Positions 1 through 9,716 of a DNA stretch of 64,000 nucleotides are shown here, piece by piece. Position numbers and translations under genes: made by a program. Under the pieces are notes generated by a model. That model was not told the origin of the DNA and did no database searches. It saw only the letters and a program-made list of their open reading frames with translations. The DNA lies in NCBI GenBank assembly GCA_937924475.1, contig CALDSV010000021.1, positions 1-64,000 of the forward strand, in the 5' to 3' direction. The DNA comes from an uncultured bacterium (GTDB lineage Bacteria > Nitrospirota > Thermodesulfovibrionia > Thermodesulfovibrionales > Thermodesulfovibrionaceae). The first letter of the stretch is position 1, and every line of letters begins with the position of its first letter.

Positions 1-2
1 CA

Positions 3-140
3 ATCTCATCGCAGACTTTTTCAGAAAAACCATGGAAAACAGGATTTGTAAAAATATATGAACTTACTGATATAATAGATGCACAAACAATAGGAAAGGA
101 AAATAAAACCATAGATGAAGAAGACGCCTTTATTGTATAA
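3..140 (+). CDS. C-terminal end of an unidentified protein (truncated by window start)
   Basis: Open frame 3 from the window edge to TAA at 138-140 (ISSQTFSEKPWKTGFVKIYELTDIIDAQTIGKENKTIDEEDAFIV*). Confidence 0.45.
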   Translation: MSSQTFSEKPWKTGFVKIYELTDIIDAQTIGKENKTIDEEDAFIV

Positions 141-329
141 TTTAGTGATGATTCTGCAAACCTATGTTGAAAACTTTAAAAACCGCTGAGGTTTGCAAAA
201 ACCCAGAAAAAAGCTCTTTGAAATCAGAGACTTACAAAGGAATAGTTTTTGAAATTTTAGATATGCTTTTTGGTCTGTCTTTAGTGAAAATCAATGAAAA
301 ATAAAAAAAAACAAAAAAGGAGGTAAAGC

Positions 330-1073
330 ATGAAACAATTAAGACAAGCAAAACTATTAACAGTACTGGTTCTTATGGTATTTATTCTAACTGGTTGTGC
401 TCATATGATGAGTGCTATTGACAATGCAGATCTGCAAGCACAAGTAAAAATGCTTCAACCTATATTACTTGATCCTGTGACCAAAGGAAAAAATAAGACA
501 GTATTTGTTGAGGTAAATAATGTCTCTCAAATGCAGATAGACCCACAGCAAATTAAGCAACTTATAGAAAATAAGCTTACTGAAAAAGGCTATAAGATAG
601 TTTCTGATCCATCTGAAGCAGGTTATACAATTTTAGCTACTGTTTCTTATACGGACTATGGGAGAAAAACTGGAACTCAAGAAGGAGGCGCAACAGGTGG
701 TATTTTGGGTGCTTTAGGAGGTGCATTGCTTGGTAATAGTAGAGATACTTCCATAGGTTTAGGACTTGCTGGAGCATTAGTTGGTAGCATTGGAGGTGCG
801 TTAGCAGGAAAGGCTGTTAAGATAGAAACTTACGCTGGAGTTGTAGATGTACAGATTCAAGAAAAAACAGAAAATCCAGTAGTAGGCAAAATAGTAACTA
901 ACGCTAATCAGGGAACAGCAACAACTATTCAGACAGAGCAACAGGTAAATACAGATCGTCAAATATACAGAACCCAAATAGCTTTCACATTAAAGCAGAC
1001 AAATATAGATGAGCTTGAAGCGGCTAACGTTGTCGCTGAAAAAGTAGCAACACAAATAGCAAACTTGTTTTAA
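330..1073 (+). CDS. traT: TraT-like outer membrane lipoprotein (complement resistance protein family)
   Basis: Lipobox LTGC, glycine-zipper region GGILGALGGALLG...GLAGALVGSIGGALAG, C-terminal region as in TraT; RBS aaggagg upstream. Confidence 0.8.
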   Translation: MKQLRQAKLLTVLVLMVFILTGCAHMMSAIDNADLQAQVKMLQPILLDPVTKGKNKTVFVEVNNVSQMQIDPQQIKQLIENKLTEKGYKIVSDPSEAGYTILATVSYTDYGRKTGTQEGGATGGILGALGGALLGNSRDTSIGLGLAGALVGSIGGALAGKAVKIETYAGVVDVQIQEKTENPVVGKIVTNANQGTATTIQTEQQVNTDRQIYRTQIAFTLKQTNIDELEAANVVAEKVATQIANLF

Positions 1074-1084
1074 AAAATAAATAA

Positions 1085-1242
1085 GTCCAAACAGGTATCC
1101 CTAACGTTAGGGGCTGAGACTTCTTTCAAGATAAGTCTGGAAGTGTGTTTTTGGTCCAAACAGGTATCCCTAACGTTAGGGGCTGAGACTTGTCCCAGTT
1201 CCTATTTAGAAACCTAACTAGGTCCAAACAGGTATCCCTAAC
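1085..1242 (+). CRISPR. Short CRISPR array: two 36-nt repeats plus a truncated third (21 nt), two spacers (33 and 32 nt); no cas genes in window
   Basis: GTCCAAACAGGTATCCCTAACGTTAGGGGCTGAGAC at 1085-1120 and 1154-1189; GTCCAAACAGGTATCCCTAAC at 1222-1242; intervening sequences unrelated to each other; strand not determined. Confidence 0.75.
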
Positions 1243-1253
1243 ATCCCCCATTC

Positions 1254-1362
1254 CGTCATTGCGAGGGAACCTCCAGGTGCCCGAAGCAATCTAATCGCAC
1301 CCTATTACCATGAAGGCGTGCAAGACGAGATTGCTTCGTCGCTTACGCTCCTCGCAATGACA
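1254..1362. repeat. Dispersed palindromic repeat element (locus A): CGTCATTGCGAG...GAAGCAATCT / AGATTGCTTCGTCGCTTACGCTCCTCGCAATGAC
   Basis: Inverted arms at 1254-1292 and about 1327-1362; same arm motifs recur at about 29.5 kb and 58.1 kb. Confidence 0.85.
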
Positions 1363-1622
1363 GAGAGTGAAACCCTCGCAATGACAATAAAATAAACATC
1401 ATCGCAATGGCATCTGCATACTGTCATTGCATACTAAGTTAATAATGCCCTTAGAGCAAAATATTGAGACTGCAAGGTTATATTCGTAGGAGATGCTTTC
1501 AGGCCAATTTTATAAAACTAAGAAAGAATAGATAATTAGGTATGTTTTAATGCTTTGCATAATTTCCCTAAAAAACAGTTATTGCTCAGAACAATATTTT
1601 TTTGCTATATTATGATATTTAA

Positions 1623-1696
1623 GGCGGCGTAGCTCAGTTGGTCAGAGCAGACGGCTCATATCCGTCGTGTCAGGGGTTCGAATCCCTTCGCCGCCA
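1623..1696 (+). tRNA. tRNA-Met (anticodon CAT)
   Basis: Cloverleaf: acceptor GGCGGCG/CGCCGCC, D arm, anticodon arm GACGG-CTCATAT-CCGTC, T arm AGGGG-TTCGAAT-CCCTT. Confidence 0.93.
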
Positions 1697-1699
1697 TTT

Positions 1700-3862
1700 T
1701 TATTTTATAATTGGCTCCATTTCTAAGGCAGGATGATTTACATTTGTTAGAAATTCCACAAGACACTCAATATCTTCACAAATTGTCTCATCAGCAATCT
1801 TATTGAGTAGATCAGGAACTCCTTCTTCCTCTGCTCTTTTAATAAAGGTATCTTTTACTCTCTCTTTTAATTCCTTTGTCATCCAAACGATTCTTTGTAT
1901 TCCCCCATCACCTTTTAAAAATTTTCTTGAGGTAATATAGTTAACACCAATACCCATAAAGCCGGGAGTTTGAACACCTCCTCCGATCATTCCTGCTAAA
2001 GTGGAAAATTTCATGCCTACTGGTGTTATACCTGTATATCCACGATTTACAATCATTACTCCATTGGCCTCTGGCACTACTGCTACGATACATTCAAAAC
2101 AACCGCAGGAAGTCATAGGATTTTCCATTATGGAGTATAGATTTACTCCCTCTGTTTCTCCACCAGAGTGTCTTTTTACGTAGTCATCAATTCCGGAGTA
2201 TCTGCCGAGTATAGAATTTATTAGTTGTCCCTTTTCTATGGGTTGATTACCTCCTGTGGGTTCTATTTCATAGGATGCTTTTGCATCAAGCCAAGTGAAA
2301 GCTCCACAAAGTCCAGGTCTTTCAGGTGTTATTACACAAACATGCTTTGGTGCAAAGCTTTGACAGAGTAAACAAGAATAAAATTTATCAACCTCTTCAT
2401 CAGTAAGGTTTGCCAGTCTTAGATCTCTTTCTTTATATTCTTTTCTTGCCTCTTGTCGAAGAGTTAATACATCCTTTTCCTCAACATAAAGAAAAACTTC
2501 CACTTTGTCAACTATGCTAAGAAATTTTGCCTTAATCATGTTTGCTAAGATAATTCCTATGTGTTGAAGTTTTATTCCCGCCTCCTTCGCCTTTTTGCTT
2601 ATTCTTATCCAATTTATGTCTCTTTGTCCAATATGCCAAAGCCCTTCCGCTTCGTTTATAAAGGTATGAATCTGTCGCTCTATAACAGGTTCAAAGTCTT
2701 TCTGCATTTTTCTCCCTGCAATATTTATCACAATTCCGAGGGGCATTTTGCCACCCTGTTCATAACGTTCTTCCACATTGGATCCGATTATTTCAATTCT
2801 TCCATCCTCTACTTCTTTTAAGTCTTTCATTCTAACCCATTCAAAAGCAGGCGTTTTTTGCCCCCCAAATTCTATGAAAGTATCTTCTTTTCTTACTCTC
2901 TCTCCCTCAAAAGCTGGTCCATAGGCTACAGGAATAGGAGGCTTTTCAACAACTATTTTTAATCCTCTTGTTTCAATTGCTTTTTTTACTATTTTTGAAT
3001 TATCCTGCTCTGAACTAAGAAGTGGATATTCGGCTATAGAGGGAATTAAAATTTCCGGAGAATCTCTATCTGTAACTACAGGGATTGCAAATATGGCTGC
3101 ACCCAAAGCCATGGAAACAGCTTTTTCATCAATTTTTCCAAAGGCAAGGGCAAAGGCATTTATTCTTTTTCTTACATAATTAATTATTTCTTCTTTATTA
3201 CCAGCTGATTGCCCTCCAAAAATTAAAGAAGCCCTAACAGCCCAATCAATAACAAAAGAGGCATCTTCTGTCTTCGTACCAACGGGCACTACATAAGCCT
3301 CAAAGCCATATCTTTCACCTGTTTTGATAAATTCCTCAGCTATAGAACCTACAAGGAAGGTAAGTATCTTTTTTTCTTGTAATTCTTTCACAATTTTTAT
3401 GAGTTTTTCTATATCCAGACTTCCTAATAAAACCGCTACTGCTGGAATCCTTCCGTCTACAAGTTGAACTCCCAGTGTTCTTTGAATTGTATCCCCAAGA
3501 AAACCAAAACATTTTTGGCACTGCATCTTTTCTTCAAAAAGCTCGGCAAACTCTTCATGAAAAACAAAATACAGAATAGCAAAAATTTCAGCAATATAAA
3601 GATAATTTAGAGCAATATCAATAGGTTCTAGAGGACAGGAGAGTTTTTCCTCTCTTCTGCTGCAAAAATCTATTAATTCTCCTAAATTGTGCAATTTAAT
3701 GCCTTCAATAGCATAAATTAAGGGAAATCCGTAAGCTGTGTCAGGAGGTTCAATTGGGAAAGACTCACCTTTTATAGTAACTAATTTGTCTAAGAGTGCT
3801 TCTGTCTTTTTTAATAAATTTTCTGTCTCTTTCTTTGTAATTTCAGCTAATTTTTCTATCAT
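1700..3862 (-). CDS. acsB: CO dehydrogenase/acetyl-CoA synthase, acetyl-CoA synthase subunit
   Basis: 720 aa; A-cluster cysteines SCLLCQSFAPKHVC...GLCGAF and the SCGCFEC motif. Confidence 0.95.
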   Translation of the reverse strand: MIEKLAEITKKETENLLKKTEALLDKLVTIKGESFPIEPPDTAYGFPLIYAIEGIKLHNLGELIDFCSRREEKLSCPLEPIDIALNYLYIAEIFAILYFVFHEEFAELFEEKMQCQKCFGFLGDTIQRTLGVQLVDGRIPAVAVLLGSLDIEKLIKIVKELQEKKILTFLVGSIAEEFIKTGERYGFEAYVVPVGTKTEDASFVIDWAVRASLIFGGQSAGNKEEIINYVRKRINAFALAFGKIDEKAVSMALGAAIFAIPVVTDRDSPEILIPSIAEYPLLSSEQDNSKIVKKAIETRGLKIVVEKPPIPVAYGPAFEGERVRKEDTFIEFGGQKTPAFEWVRMKDLKEVEDGRIEIIGSNVEERYEQGGKMPLGIVINIAGRKMQKDFEPVIERQIHTFINEAEGLWHIGQRDINWIRISKKAKEAGIKLQHIGIILANMIKAKFLSIVDKVEVFLYVEEKDVLTLRQEARKEYKERDLRLANLTDEEVDKFYSCLLCQSFAPKHVCVITPERPGLCGAFTWLDAKASYEIEPTGGNQPIEKGQLINSILGRYSGIDDYVKRHSGGETEGVNLYSIMENPMTSCGCFECIVAVVPEANGVMIVNRGYTGITPVGMKFSTLAGMIGGGVQTPGFMGIGVNYITSRKFLKGDGGIQRIVWMTKELKERVKDTFIKRAEEEGVPDLLNKIADETICEDIECLVEFLTNVNHPALEMEPIIK

Positions 3863-3886
3863 TTGCTCTTTCTCCTGGTGAAATTC

Positions 3887-5233
3887 TTATGCTCTTTTTT
3901 TGACATAATTTTTCAAAAAGGCAGGAATTCCGTTGGCTTCCTTGGTACCTATTATTACTTTCCAACCTGGAAGTTTATCCTCTATGGCACCTTTAAGCAT
4001 TGCTACATAGCCTGGAATTATAATTTCCCTGTGATTGAGCATATTTTCTATTCCTTTTTCTTTGATAAATTGGGCAATTTTATTAGCTGAAAATTTTCCT
4101 GCTGCCCAAGCTGTAAGGACACTTAATCCATCACAATCCATAATTGCAAGCCAAGAGGGAACTTTGCTATTTTCAATCTCTCCTTTTACAAGGAAGTATG
4201 TAAGAGCAAAATTTGTAGTTATAAATAGAGGACTATTAGCATCTGCTCCTCCAATTTTGTATATATCTTCTTTAACTTGCATAGGAACTTGAGGATCAGA
4301 ATAAATATTCTGCTTCAGTGTAAAAAGAAGAATATTTTTCCACTTTGGAATACTACTCAGCACAACAATTGATGAATACTTTAGAATTCCTAATGTAGCC
4401 AATAAAGTTTCATAAAATTCATCCTCTTTATTGGCAAATGTAATAATAGGATATCCCAAGGCTTTCACACCCTTTTTAAGGGCTGCTCTTCTTATTATTG
4501 TGTTGTCTACTAAAAGTTCACCTGCTGAAGAAGGTTGAGTATCAATTACGAGATTTTCTACTCCTTCAGCTCTTAAAGCCTCAGTAAGTTTAATTATTCT
4601 CTCAATTCCTTTTGCAGAGACTGCAAGGGGAACATCATATTTTTTTGCAATTTTTGCCATTTCAGAGTAATTTTCTTCTATAGCAGCATAAATGATAGGC
4701 TTTCCAAGTTTGTAGTTTTCAATTGCAGCATCAGCTATTTCTGGATCTTTAATTCCGAAGATTAAAGGAATCTTGGGACATTTTGTTAGTAATTTTTGTA
4801 AAGCTCTTAAAAAAATTTCTAAATTTTCAGACTCATTTTTTAAAAAGATGGACTCAATCTTTAAAATTTGTCCAACTCTCTCTAAAGAAGAATCCAATAC
4901 TTCATCAATTAGGCTTTCTATTTTTTCCTCATTGTCTTTTATTTCCAGTGCTAAAACTGTTGGATTGAAAAACTTTTTTTCATGCCTGAAAAGCACACTT
5001 TCTTCGCCTATTTTTATTCTTTCATGTTCAGTTCCAAAATATACAGCTTTTATAGGAGGAGTAGAAGCCTCTTTTAGTTTAGCCTTTACCTCTTCTGACA
5101 CATCCGGACATTGTTCAATCTTTGCTTGCCCTTGAGCAACTTTCATGGCAAAGGCAAGACAAGTGGGAAATCCACATTTTTTGCAGTTTGTTTTAGGTAG
5201 TAGTTTGAATATTTCAATTCCAGTTAAAGCCAT
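3887..5233 (-). CDS. acsC: Corrinoid/iron-sulfur protein large (gamma) subunit
   Basis: N-terminal 4Fe-4S motif CKKCGFPTCLAFAMKVAQGQAKIEQCP; directly upstream of acsB. Confidence 0.93.
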   Translation of the reverse strand: MALTGIEIFKLLPKTNCKKCGFPTCLAFAMKVAQGQAKIEQCPDVSEEVKAKLKEASTPPIKAVYFGTEHERIKIGEESVLFRHEKKFFNPTVLALEIKDNEEKIESLIDEVLDSSLERVGQILKIESIFLKNESENLEIFLRALQKLLTKCPKIPLIFGIKDPEIADAAIENYKLGKPIIYAAIEENYSEMAKIAKKYDVPLAVSAKGIERIIKLTEALRAEGVENLVIDTQPSSAGELLVDNTIIRRAALKKGVKALGYPIITFANKEDEFYETLLATLGILKYSSIVVLSSIPKWKNILLFTLKQNIYSDPQVPMQVKEDIYKIGGADANSPLFITTNFALTYFLVKGEIENSKVPSWLAIMDCDGLSVLTAWAAGKFSANKIAQFIKEKGIENMLNHREIIIPGYVAMLKGAIEDKLPGWKVIIGTKEANGIPAFLKNYVKKRA

Positions 5234-5245
5234 TTTAAACCCGTT

Positions 5246-7864
5246 TCATTGAAGTATCTGATAGAATATTTCAAATGCTCTATCTAAAGCCTCTCCGTCA
5301 GGACATCCACCTTGAGCCATGTCAGATTTACCCCCTCCTTTTCCTCCCACTTGTTGAGTGATTGTTTGGAGAAGTTTTCCCGCGTTATATTTATCTACAA
5401 TGTCTTTTGTTACGGATAGAAGAAGTATAGCTTGCCCATCTTTTTTCGATGCCAATAAAATTACAGCAGGTTTAATTTTTTCCTTTATTTTATCTGATAA
5501 AAATCTTAAACTTTTTACATCAAGGTTTTCAATTTTTACTGCCAAAGCTTTTACTCCCTTTATTTCCTTGGCTGTTTTTATAATTCCTTCAATATCTTTT
5601 GTAAGGAGAGTACTCTTTAATTTTTCAATTTCTTGATCTTTCTCTTTCATTTCTAAGAGAATTTTTTCAAGGACTTTCAAGGGATCTGAAGATTTAAGAA
5701 GGGCTGAAATTTGCATTAACTTTTGCCTATTTTCTATGGCAAACTTCCAAGCATTCATACCTGTTACAGATTCAATTCTTCTTATGCCTGATGCAACAGA
5801 GGCTTCTGAAATTATGTAAAAGCTGCCTATTTCACCAGTAGCATTGCAATGAGTTCCTCCGCATAGTTCTTTACTAAAACCAAGTATTTTTACAACTCTT
5901 ACTGTATCTTCATATTTATCCTCAAAAAGAGCTATTACTCCTTCCTCTAAAGCTTCCTCAAGAGTTTTAATCTCAATTTGTATTGGTAAATTCTCCAGTA
6001 TCTTTTCATTGACAATCTGCTCAATCTCTCTTAATTCTTCATCTGTTAATGCTTCAAAATGAGTAAAATCAAAACGAAGCCTTTCAGGTGCTACAAGACT
6101 TCCTGCCTGTTTTACATGGTCACCTAATACTGCTCTTAAGGCAGAATGGAGAAGATGAGTAGCAGTATGATTTCTTTTTATAGCTTGTCTTCTTTCAATG
6201 TCAATTTTCGCAAATACTTCTATCCCTTCCCTTAAAACTCCTTCAATTACTCTTACCTTGTGACAATGAATACCAGAGATTTTTTTTGTATTTAATACTT
6301 CAGCTTTACCATTTTTCCAAATAATTTTACCTGTATCTCCCACCTGTCCACCGGACTCTCCATAAAAGGGTGTATGTAGAAGAAATACCTCTCCCTCTTC
6401 GTCTTTATTTAATTCTCTTGCTTTTTGTCCCTTCTTCAGAAGGGCAAAAACTTTTGTCTCTACCTCTTCTTCCGTGTAACCGACAAATTTTAGATTTTCT
6501 TTATGATTAATTATCTCTTTATAAGCTGGGCTTAAACCAATATCTTCGATTTTTTGAGCTGATCTTGCCCTTTCTCTTTGTTTGTTAATTGCTTCTTGAA
6601 ATCCTTTTTCCTCGATTTTAAAACCCACTTCCTGAACCATTTCTCTAAGTAAATCAAGAGGAAGTCCATAGGTATCGTAAAGTCTAAAAATTTCATCTCC
6701 TGGTATTGTATCCGATTTGGAAGTCTTTAATTTTTCTATGATTTCATTAAAAATCTGAACTGCTCTGTCAAGGCTTCTTAGAAATCTCTCTTCCTCAATT
6801 TTAATAACCTTTTCAATTCTTTCCTTTTCACTTACTATTTCAGGATAAATTTCTCCTAATTTGGATACCACTGGTTCTACAAATCTATAAAAAGTAGGAT
6901 TATCATAACCTAAAAGTTTTATATGTCTGGAAGCTCTTCTTATTATTTTTCTTAATACATAACCTCTACCTTCATTGGATGGAATTAATCCTTCAGCTAT
7001 CAGAAAGGTTGTAGCTCTAATATGATCTGCGATCACTTTTATTGATACATCTGTCTTTTTATTTTCACCGTATCTTGTGTTTATAACAGAGCATATTTCA
7101 GAAATTATCGGTTCAAAAAGATCAGTGTCAAAGTTGGTTCTCTTACCTTGCATAACAGCTGTGATTCTTTCAAGACCCATTCCAGTGTCAATGCTTGGCT
7201 TAGGAAGAGGAGTAAGTTTTCCTTTTACATCCTTGTTGTATTGCATAAAAACAAGATTCCAAAGTTCAAGAAAACGATCACAATCACAACCAACAGCGCA
7301 ATTAGGTTTACCACATCCAAAATCTTCGCCTTGGTCAATTATTATTTCAGAACAGGGTCCGCAAGGTCCTGTATCACCCATTTGCCAGAAATTATCCTTT
7401 TCACCAAGCCTTACAATTCTGTCAGGAGGAATACCAATTTCCTTTTCCCATATTTTTGCTGCTTCATCATCTTCTCTGAAAATGGAAACCCACAACCTTT
7501 CCTTGGGAATCTTGAAAATCTCAGTAAGAAGTTGCCAAGCAAATTTTATTGCTTCTTCCTTAAAGTAGTCACCAAAGGAAAAATTACCCAGCATTTCAAA
7601 AAAAGTATGATGCCTTGCTGTATGCCCCACATTTTCAATATCGCTATGTTTTCCACCTGCTCGCATACATTTTTGACAGGAAGTAGCCCTACTGTAAGGT
7701 TTTTTTTCTTCACCTAGGAAGACTCTTTTGAATTGCACCATCCCTGCATTAGTAAACAACAAAGTGGGGTCTTCTTTTGGAATAAGGGGAGAGCTTTTTA
7801 CATATTCATGTCCCTTTTTAATAAAGTAATCCAGGAAGAGACTTCTTATTTCAGAACTTTCCAT
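5246..7864 (-). CDS. alaS: Alanyl-tRNA synthetase
   Basis: 872 aa; RSLFLDYFIKKGHEYVKSSPLIPKEDPTLLFTNAGM; C-terminal GGKGGGKSDMAQGG. Confidence 0.98.
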   Translation of the reverse strand: MESSEIRSLFLDYFIKKGHEYVKSSPLIPKEDPTLLFTNAGMVQFKRVFLGEEKKPYSRATSCQKCMRAGGKHSDIENVGHTARHHTFFEMLGNFSFGDYFKEEAIKFAWQLLTEIFKIPKERLWVSIFREDDEAAKIWEKEIGIPPDRIVRLGEKDNFWQMGDTGPCGPCSEIIIDQGEDFGCGKPNCAVGCDCDRFLELWNLVFMQYNKDVKGKLTPLPKPSIDTGMGLERITAVMQGKRTNFDTDLFEPIISEICSVINTRYGENKKTDVSIKVIADHIRATTFLIAEGLIPSNEGRGYVLRKIIRRASRHIKLLGYDNPTFYRFVEPVVSKLGEIYPEIVSEKERIEKVIKIEEERFLRSLDRAVQIFNEIIEKLKTSKSDTIPGDEIFRLYDTYGLPLDLLREMVQEVGFKIEEKGFQEAINKQRERARSAQKIEDIGLSPAYKEIINHKENLKFVGYTEEEVETKVFALLKKGQKARELNKDEEGEVFLLHTPFYGESGGQVGDTGKIIWKNGKAEVLNTKKISGIHCHKVRVIEGVLREGIEVFAKIDIERRQAIKRNHTATHLLHSALRAVLGDHVKQAGSLVAPERLRFDFTHFEALTDEELREIEQIVNEKILENLPIQIEIKTLEEALEEGVIALFEDKYEDTVRVVKILGFSKELCGGTHCNATGEIGSFYIISEASVASGIRRIESVTGMNAWKFAIENRQKLMQISALLKSSDPLKVLEKILLEMKEKDQEIEKLKSTLLTKDIEGIIKTAKEIKGVKALAVKIENLDVKSLRFLSDKIKEKIKPAVILLASKKDGQAILLLSVTKDIVDKYNAGKLLQTITQQVGGKGGGKSDMAQGGCPDGEALDRAFEIFYQILQ

Positions 7865-7867
7865 GAA

Positions 7868-8203
7868 TTAGTCCTCACCCACAATTCTTTGTTCATTACT
7901 AATTATGTAAGTTAGTTTACCATCAACAAATATTAGCCTTGATTTTAATAAACCTAAGGAAGAAGAATATATCCACTCTTCTCTTTGTTTTCCTTTTTCA
8001 GGAGTAAGAATTCTCGTAGATGAAGGAGGTCCCCAGGCATATCTTACCTGTTCTTTGGTCATTCCAAGAGCTATTTCTCCTTTCACAATTCTCTCCTGAA
8101 CATCAGGAGGATAACTTTTGATCTCCTCATAAGTATACCTTACTCCTTGCGATGCACAACTTGCTAAGAAAAGTGCCACTAATAACGAGATAAAAACTTT
8201 CAT
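7868..8203 (-). CDS. Small lipoprotein, BamE/SmpA-like
   Basis: Signal and lipobox LFLASCAS; GMTKEQVRYAWGPPSS as in SmpA/OmlA proteins. Confidence 0.6.
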   Translation of the reverse strand: MKVFISLLVALFLASCASQGVRYTYEEIKSYPPDVQERIVKGEIALGMTKEQVRYAWGPPSSTRILTPEKGKQREEWIYSSSLGLLKSRLIFVDGKLTYIISNEQRIVGED

Positions 8204-8218
8204 CTTTAGTCCTCCTTT

Positions 8219-8695
8219 TTAAATTTCTTTTTGAGAAGATTCAAAATCTATGAAAGTTTTATCACTTAAACATTTTTTTACTGTGTCCCAGGAAAATCCT
8301 CTTCTTAGAAGAAATCCTGCAATTTTTACTTTTCTTTTATCAAAAGGCAAATCAATTAAAAAATTTTTTTTCCTTTCAAGAAGCTTTTTTGCTATTGAAA
8401 GTTCGTCTATTTCAGGAAGATTTTCTAATTTATCCCTCTCTATTCCTTTTCTCATTAAATAATTCTGCAAACCCATTTTGCCTAAAAATCTCTCCTCTGC
8501 AATTATATTTGCTCTTTGAATAAATTTAAAGTCGTCTAAAAATCCTTTTTTCTTAAGATATTCAAGGGTTTCTAAAATATCTTTTTCTTTAAAACCTTTT
8601 TTCCTAAGCTTTTCTTCTAACTCAGCTTCTGTTCTGTCCCTAATGCTTAAAAGTTTTAAAGCAGCCTTTAAAGATTCATAATGTTGTTTTTTCAC
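8219..8695 (-). CDS. recX: Regulatory protein RecX
   Basis: Three-helix repeats ([24 protein letters not shown]), overlaps the 3' end of recA. Confidence 0.88.
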   Translation of the reverse strand: MKKQHYESLKAALKLLSIRDRTEAELEEKLRKKGFKEKDILETLEYLKKKGFLDDFKFIQRANIIAEERFLGKMGLQNYLMRKGIERDKLENLPEIDELSIAKKLLERKKNFLIDLPFDKRKVKIAGFLLRRGFSWDTVKKCLSDKTFIDFESSQKEI

Positions 8696-9704
8696 CTTCA
8701 GAGACCTTTGGATTTTTTAATCCATAAGCTTCATATACTTTTGATGTTATTTCCCCCAAAATTTCAGGATGGTTTTTTAAATAATCTTTTGCATTCTCTC
8801 TACCTTGGGCAAATCTAACACTCTTGTAATTATACCAAGCACCGGATTTTTCAATTATTCCTTTCTCTACAGCAAGATCAAGAATTTCACCTGTTTTAGA
8901 TATTCCCTCATTAAAATATATATCAAATTCAGCTTGTTTGAAGGGTGGAGCCACTTTATTTTTTACTATCTTTACCCTTACTCTTCCTCCTGTGGTATCT
9001 TGTCCTTCTTTTAATGTGTCTGTTTTTCTTATATCCAACCTCATGGAAGCATAAAATTTTAAGGCAGTGCCTCCAGGTGTTGTCTCTGGATTCCCAAACA
9101 TTACACCAATTTTGTGTCTCAATTGGTTTATAAATATTACAACAGTTTGAGACTTGGAAATAGCTGCAGTGAGTTTCCTTAAAGCCTGACTCATAAGTCT
9201 TGCCTGTAGTCCAGGTAATGCATCACCCATTTCTCCTTCTATCTCTGCTTTTGGCACTAAAGCAGCCACAGAATCAATAACAATAATATCAACAGCACCG
9301 CTACGAACAAGAGTTTCTGTGACCTCTAAAGCCTGCTCTCCTGTGTCTGGTTGGCTTATAAGAAGATCTTCAATATTAACACCTAATTTTGAGGCATAAT
9401 TAATATCTAAAGCATGTTCTGCATCTATAAAAGCAGCAACTCCTCCCAGCTTTTGGGCTTCAGCGATTGCATGGAGGGCAAGAGTAGTCTTACCTGAGGA
9501 CTCTGGACCAAATATTTCTATTACTCTTCCTCTTGGATAGCCTCCAACGCCAGTGGCTATGTCAAGGGTTATAGAACCGGTAGGTATTACACTGATGCCT
9601 TCTGTTAAAGCACCCGTGCCAAAACGCATTATTGAGCCTTTTCCAAAATTCTTCTCAATCTGAGAAATAGCCATTTCTAAAGCTTTTAATTTCTCTTTGT
9701 TCAT
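8676..9704 (-). CDS. recA: Recombinase RecA
   Basis: Walker [17 protein letters not shown] start region, full length 342 aa. Confidence 0.99.
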   Translation of the reverse strand: MNKEKLKALEMAISQIEKNFGKGSIMRFGTGALTEGISVIPTGSITLDIATGVGGYPRGRVIEIFGPESSGKTTLALHAIAEAQKLGGVAAFIDAEHALDINYASKLGVNIEDLLISQPDTGEQALEVTETLVRSGAVDIIVIDSVAALVPKAEIEGEMGDALPGLQARLMSQALRKLTAAISKSQTVVIFINQLRHKIGVMFGNPETTPGGTALKFYASMRLDIRKTDTLKEGQDTTGGRVRVKIVKNKVAPPFKQAEFDIYFNEGISKTGEILDLAVEKGIIEKSGAWYNYKSVRFAQGRENAKDYLKNHPEILGEITSKVYEAYGLKNPKVSEGEKTTL

Positions 9705-9716
9705 AAAACACCCCAG

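Noticed and set aside
330-1073. TraT-like gene as evidence of an integrated conjugative plasmid
   Set aside because: TraT-family lipoproteins also occur on chromosomes; no other tra/mob genes are present.
7077-7717. ORFs of 163 and 189 aa antisense to alaS
   Set aside because: Shadow ORFs opposite a highly conserved gene; no initiation signals or recognisable domains.
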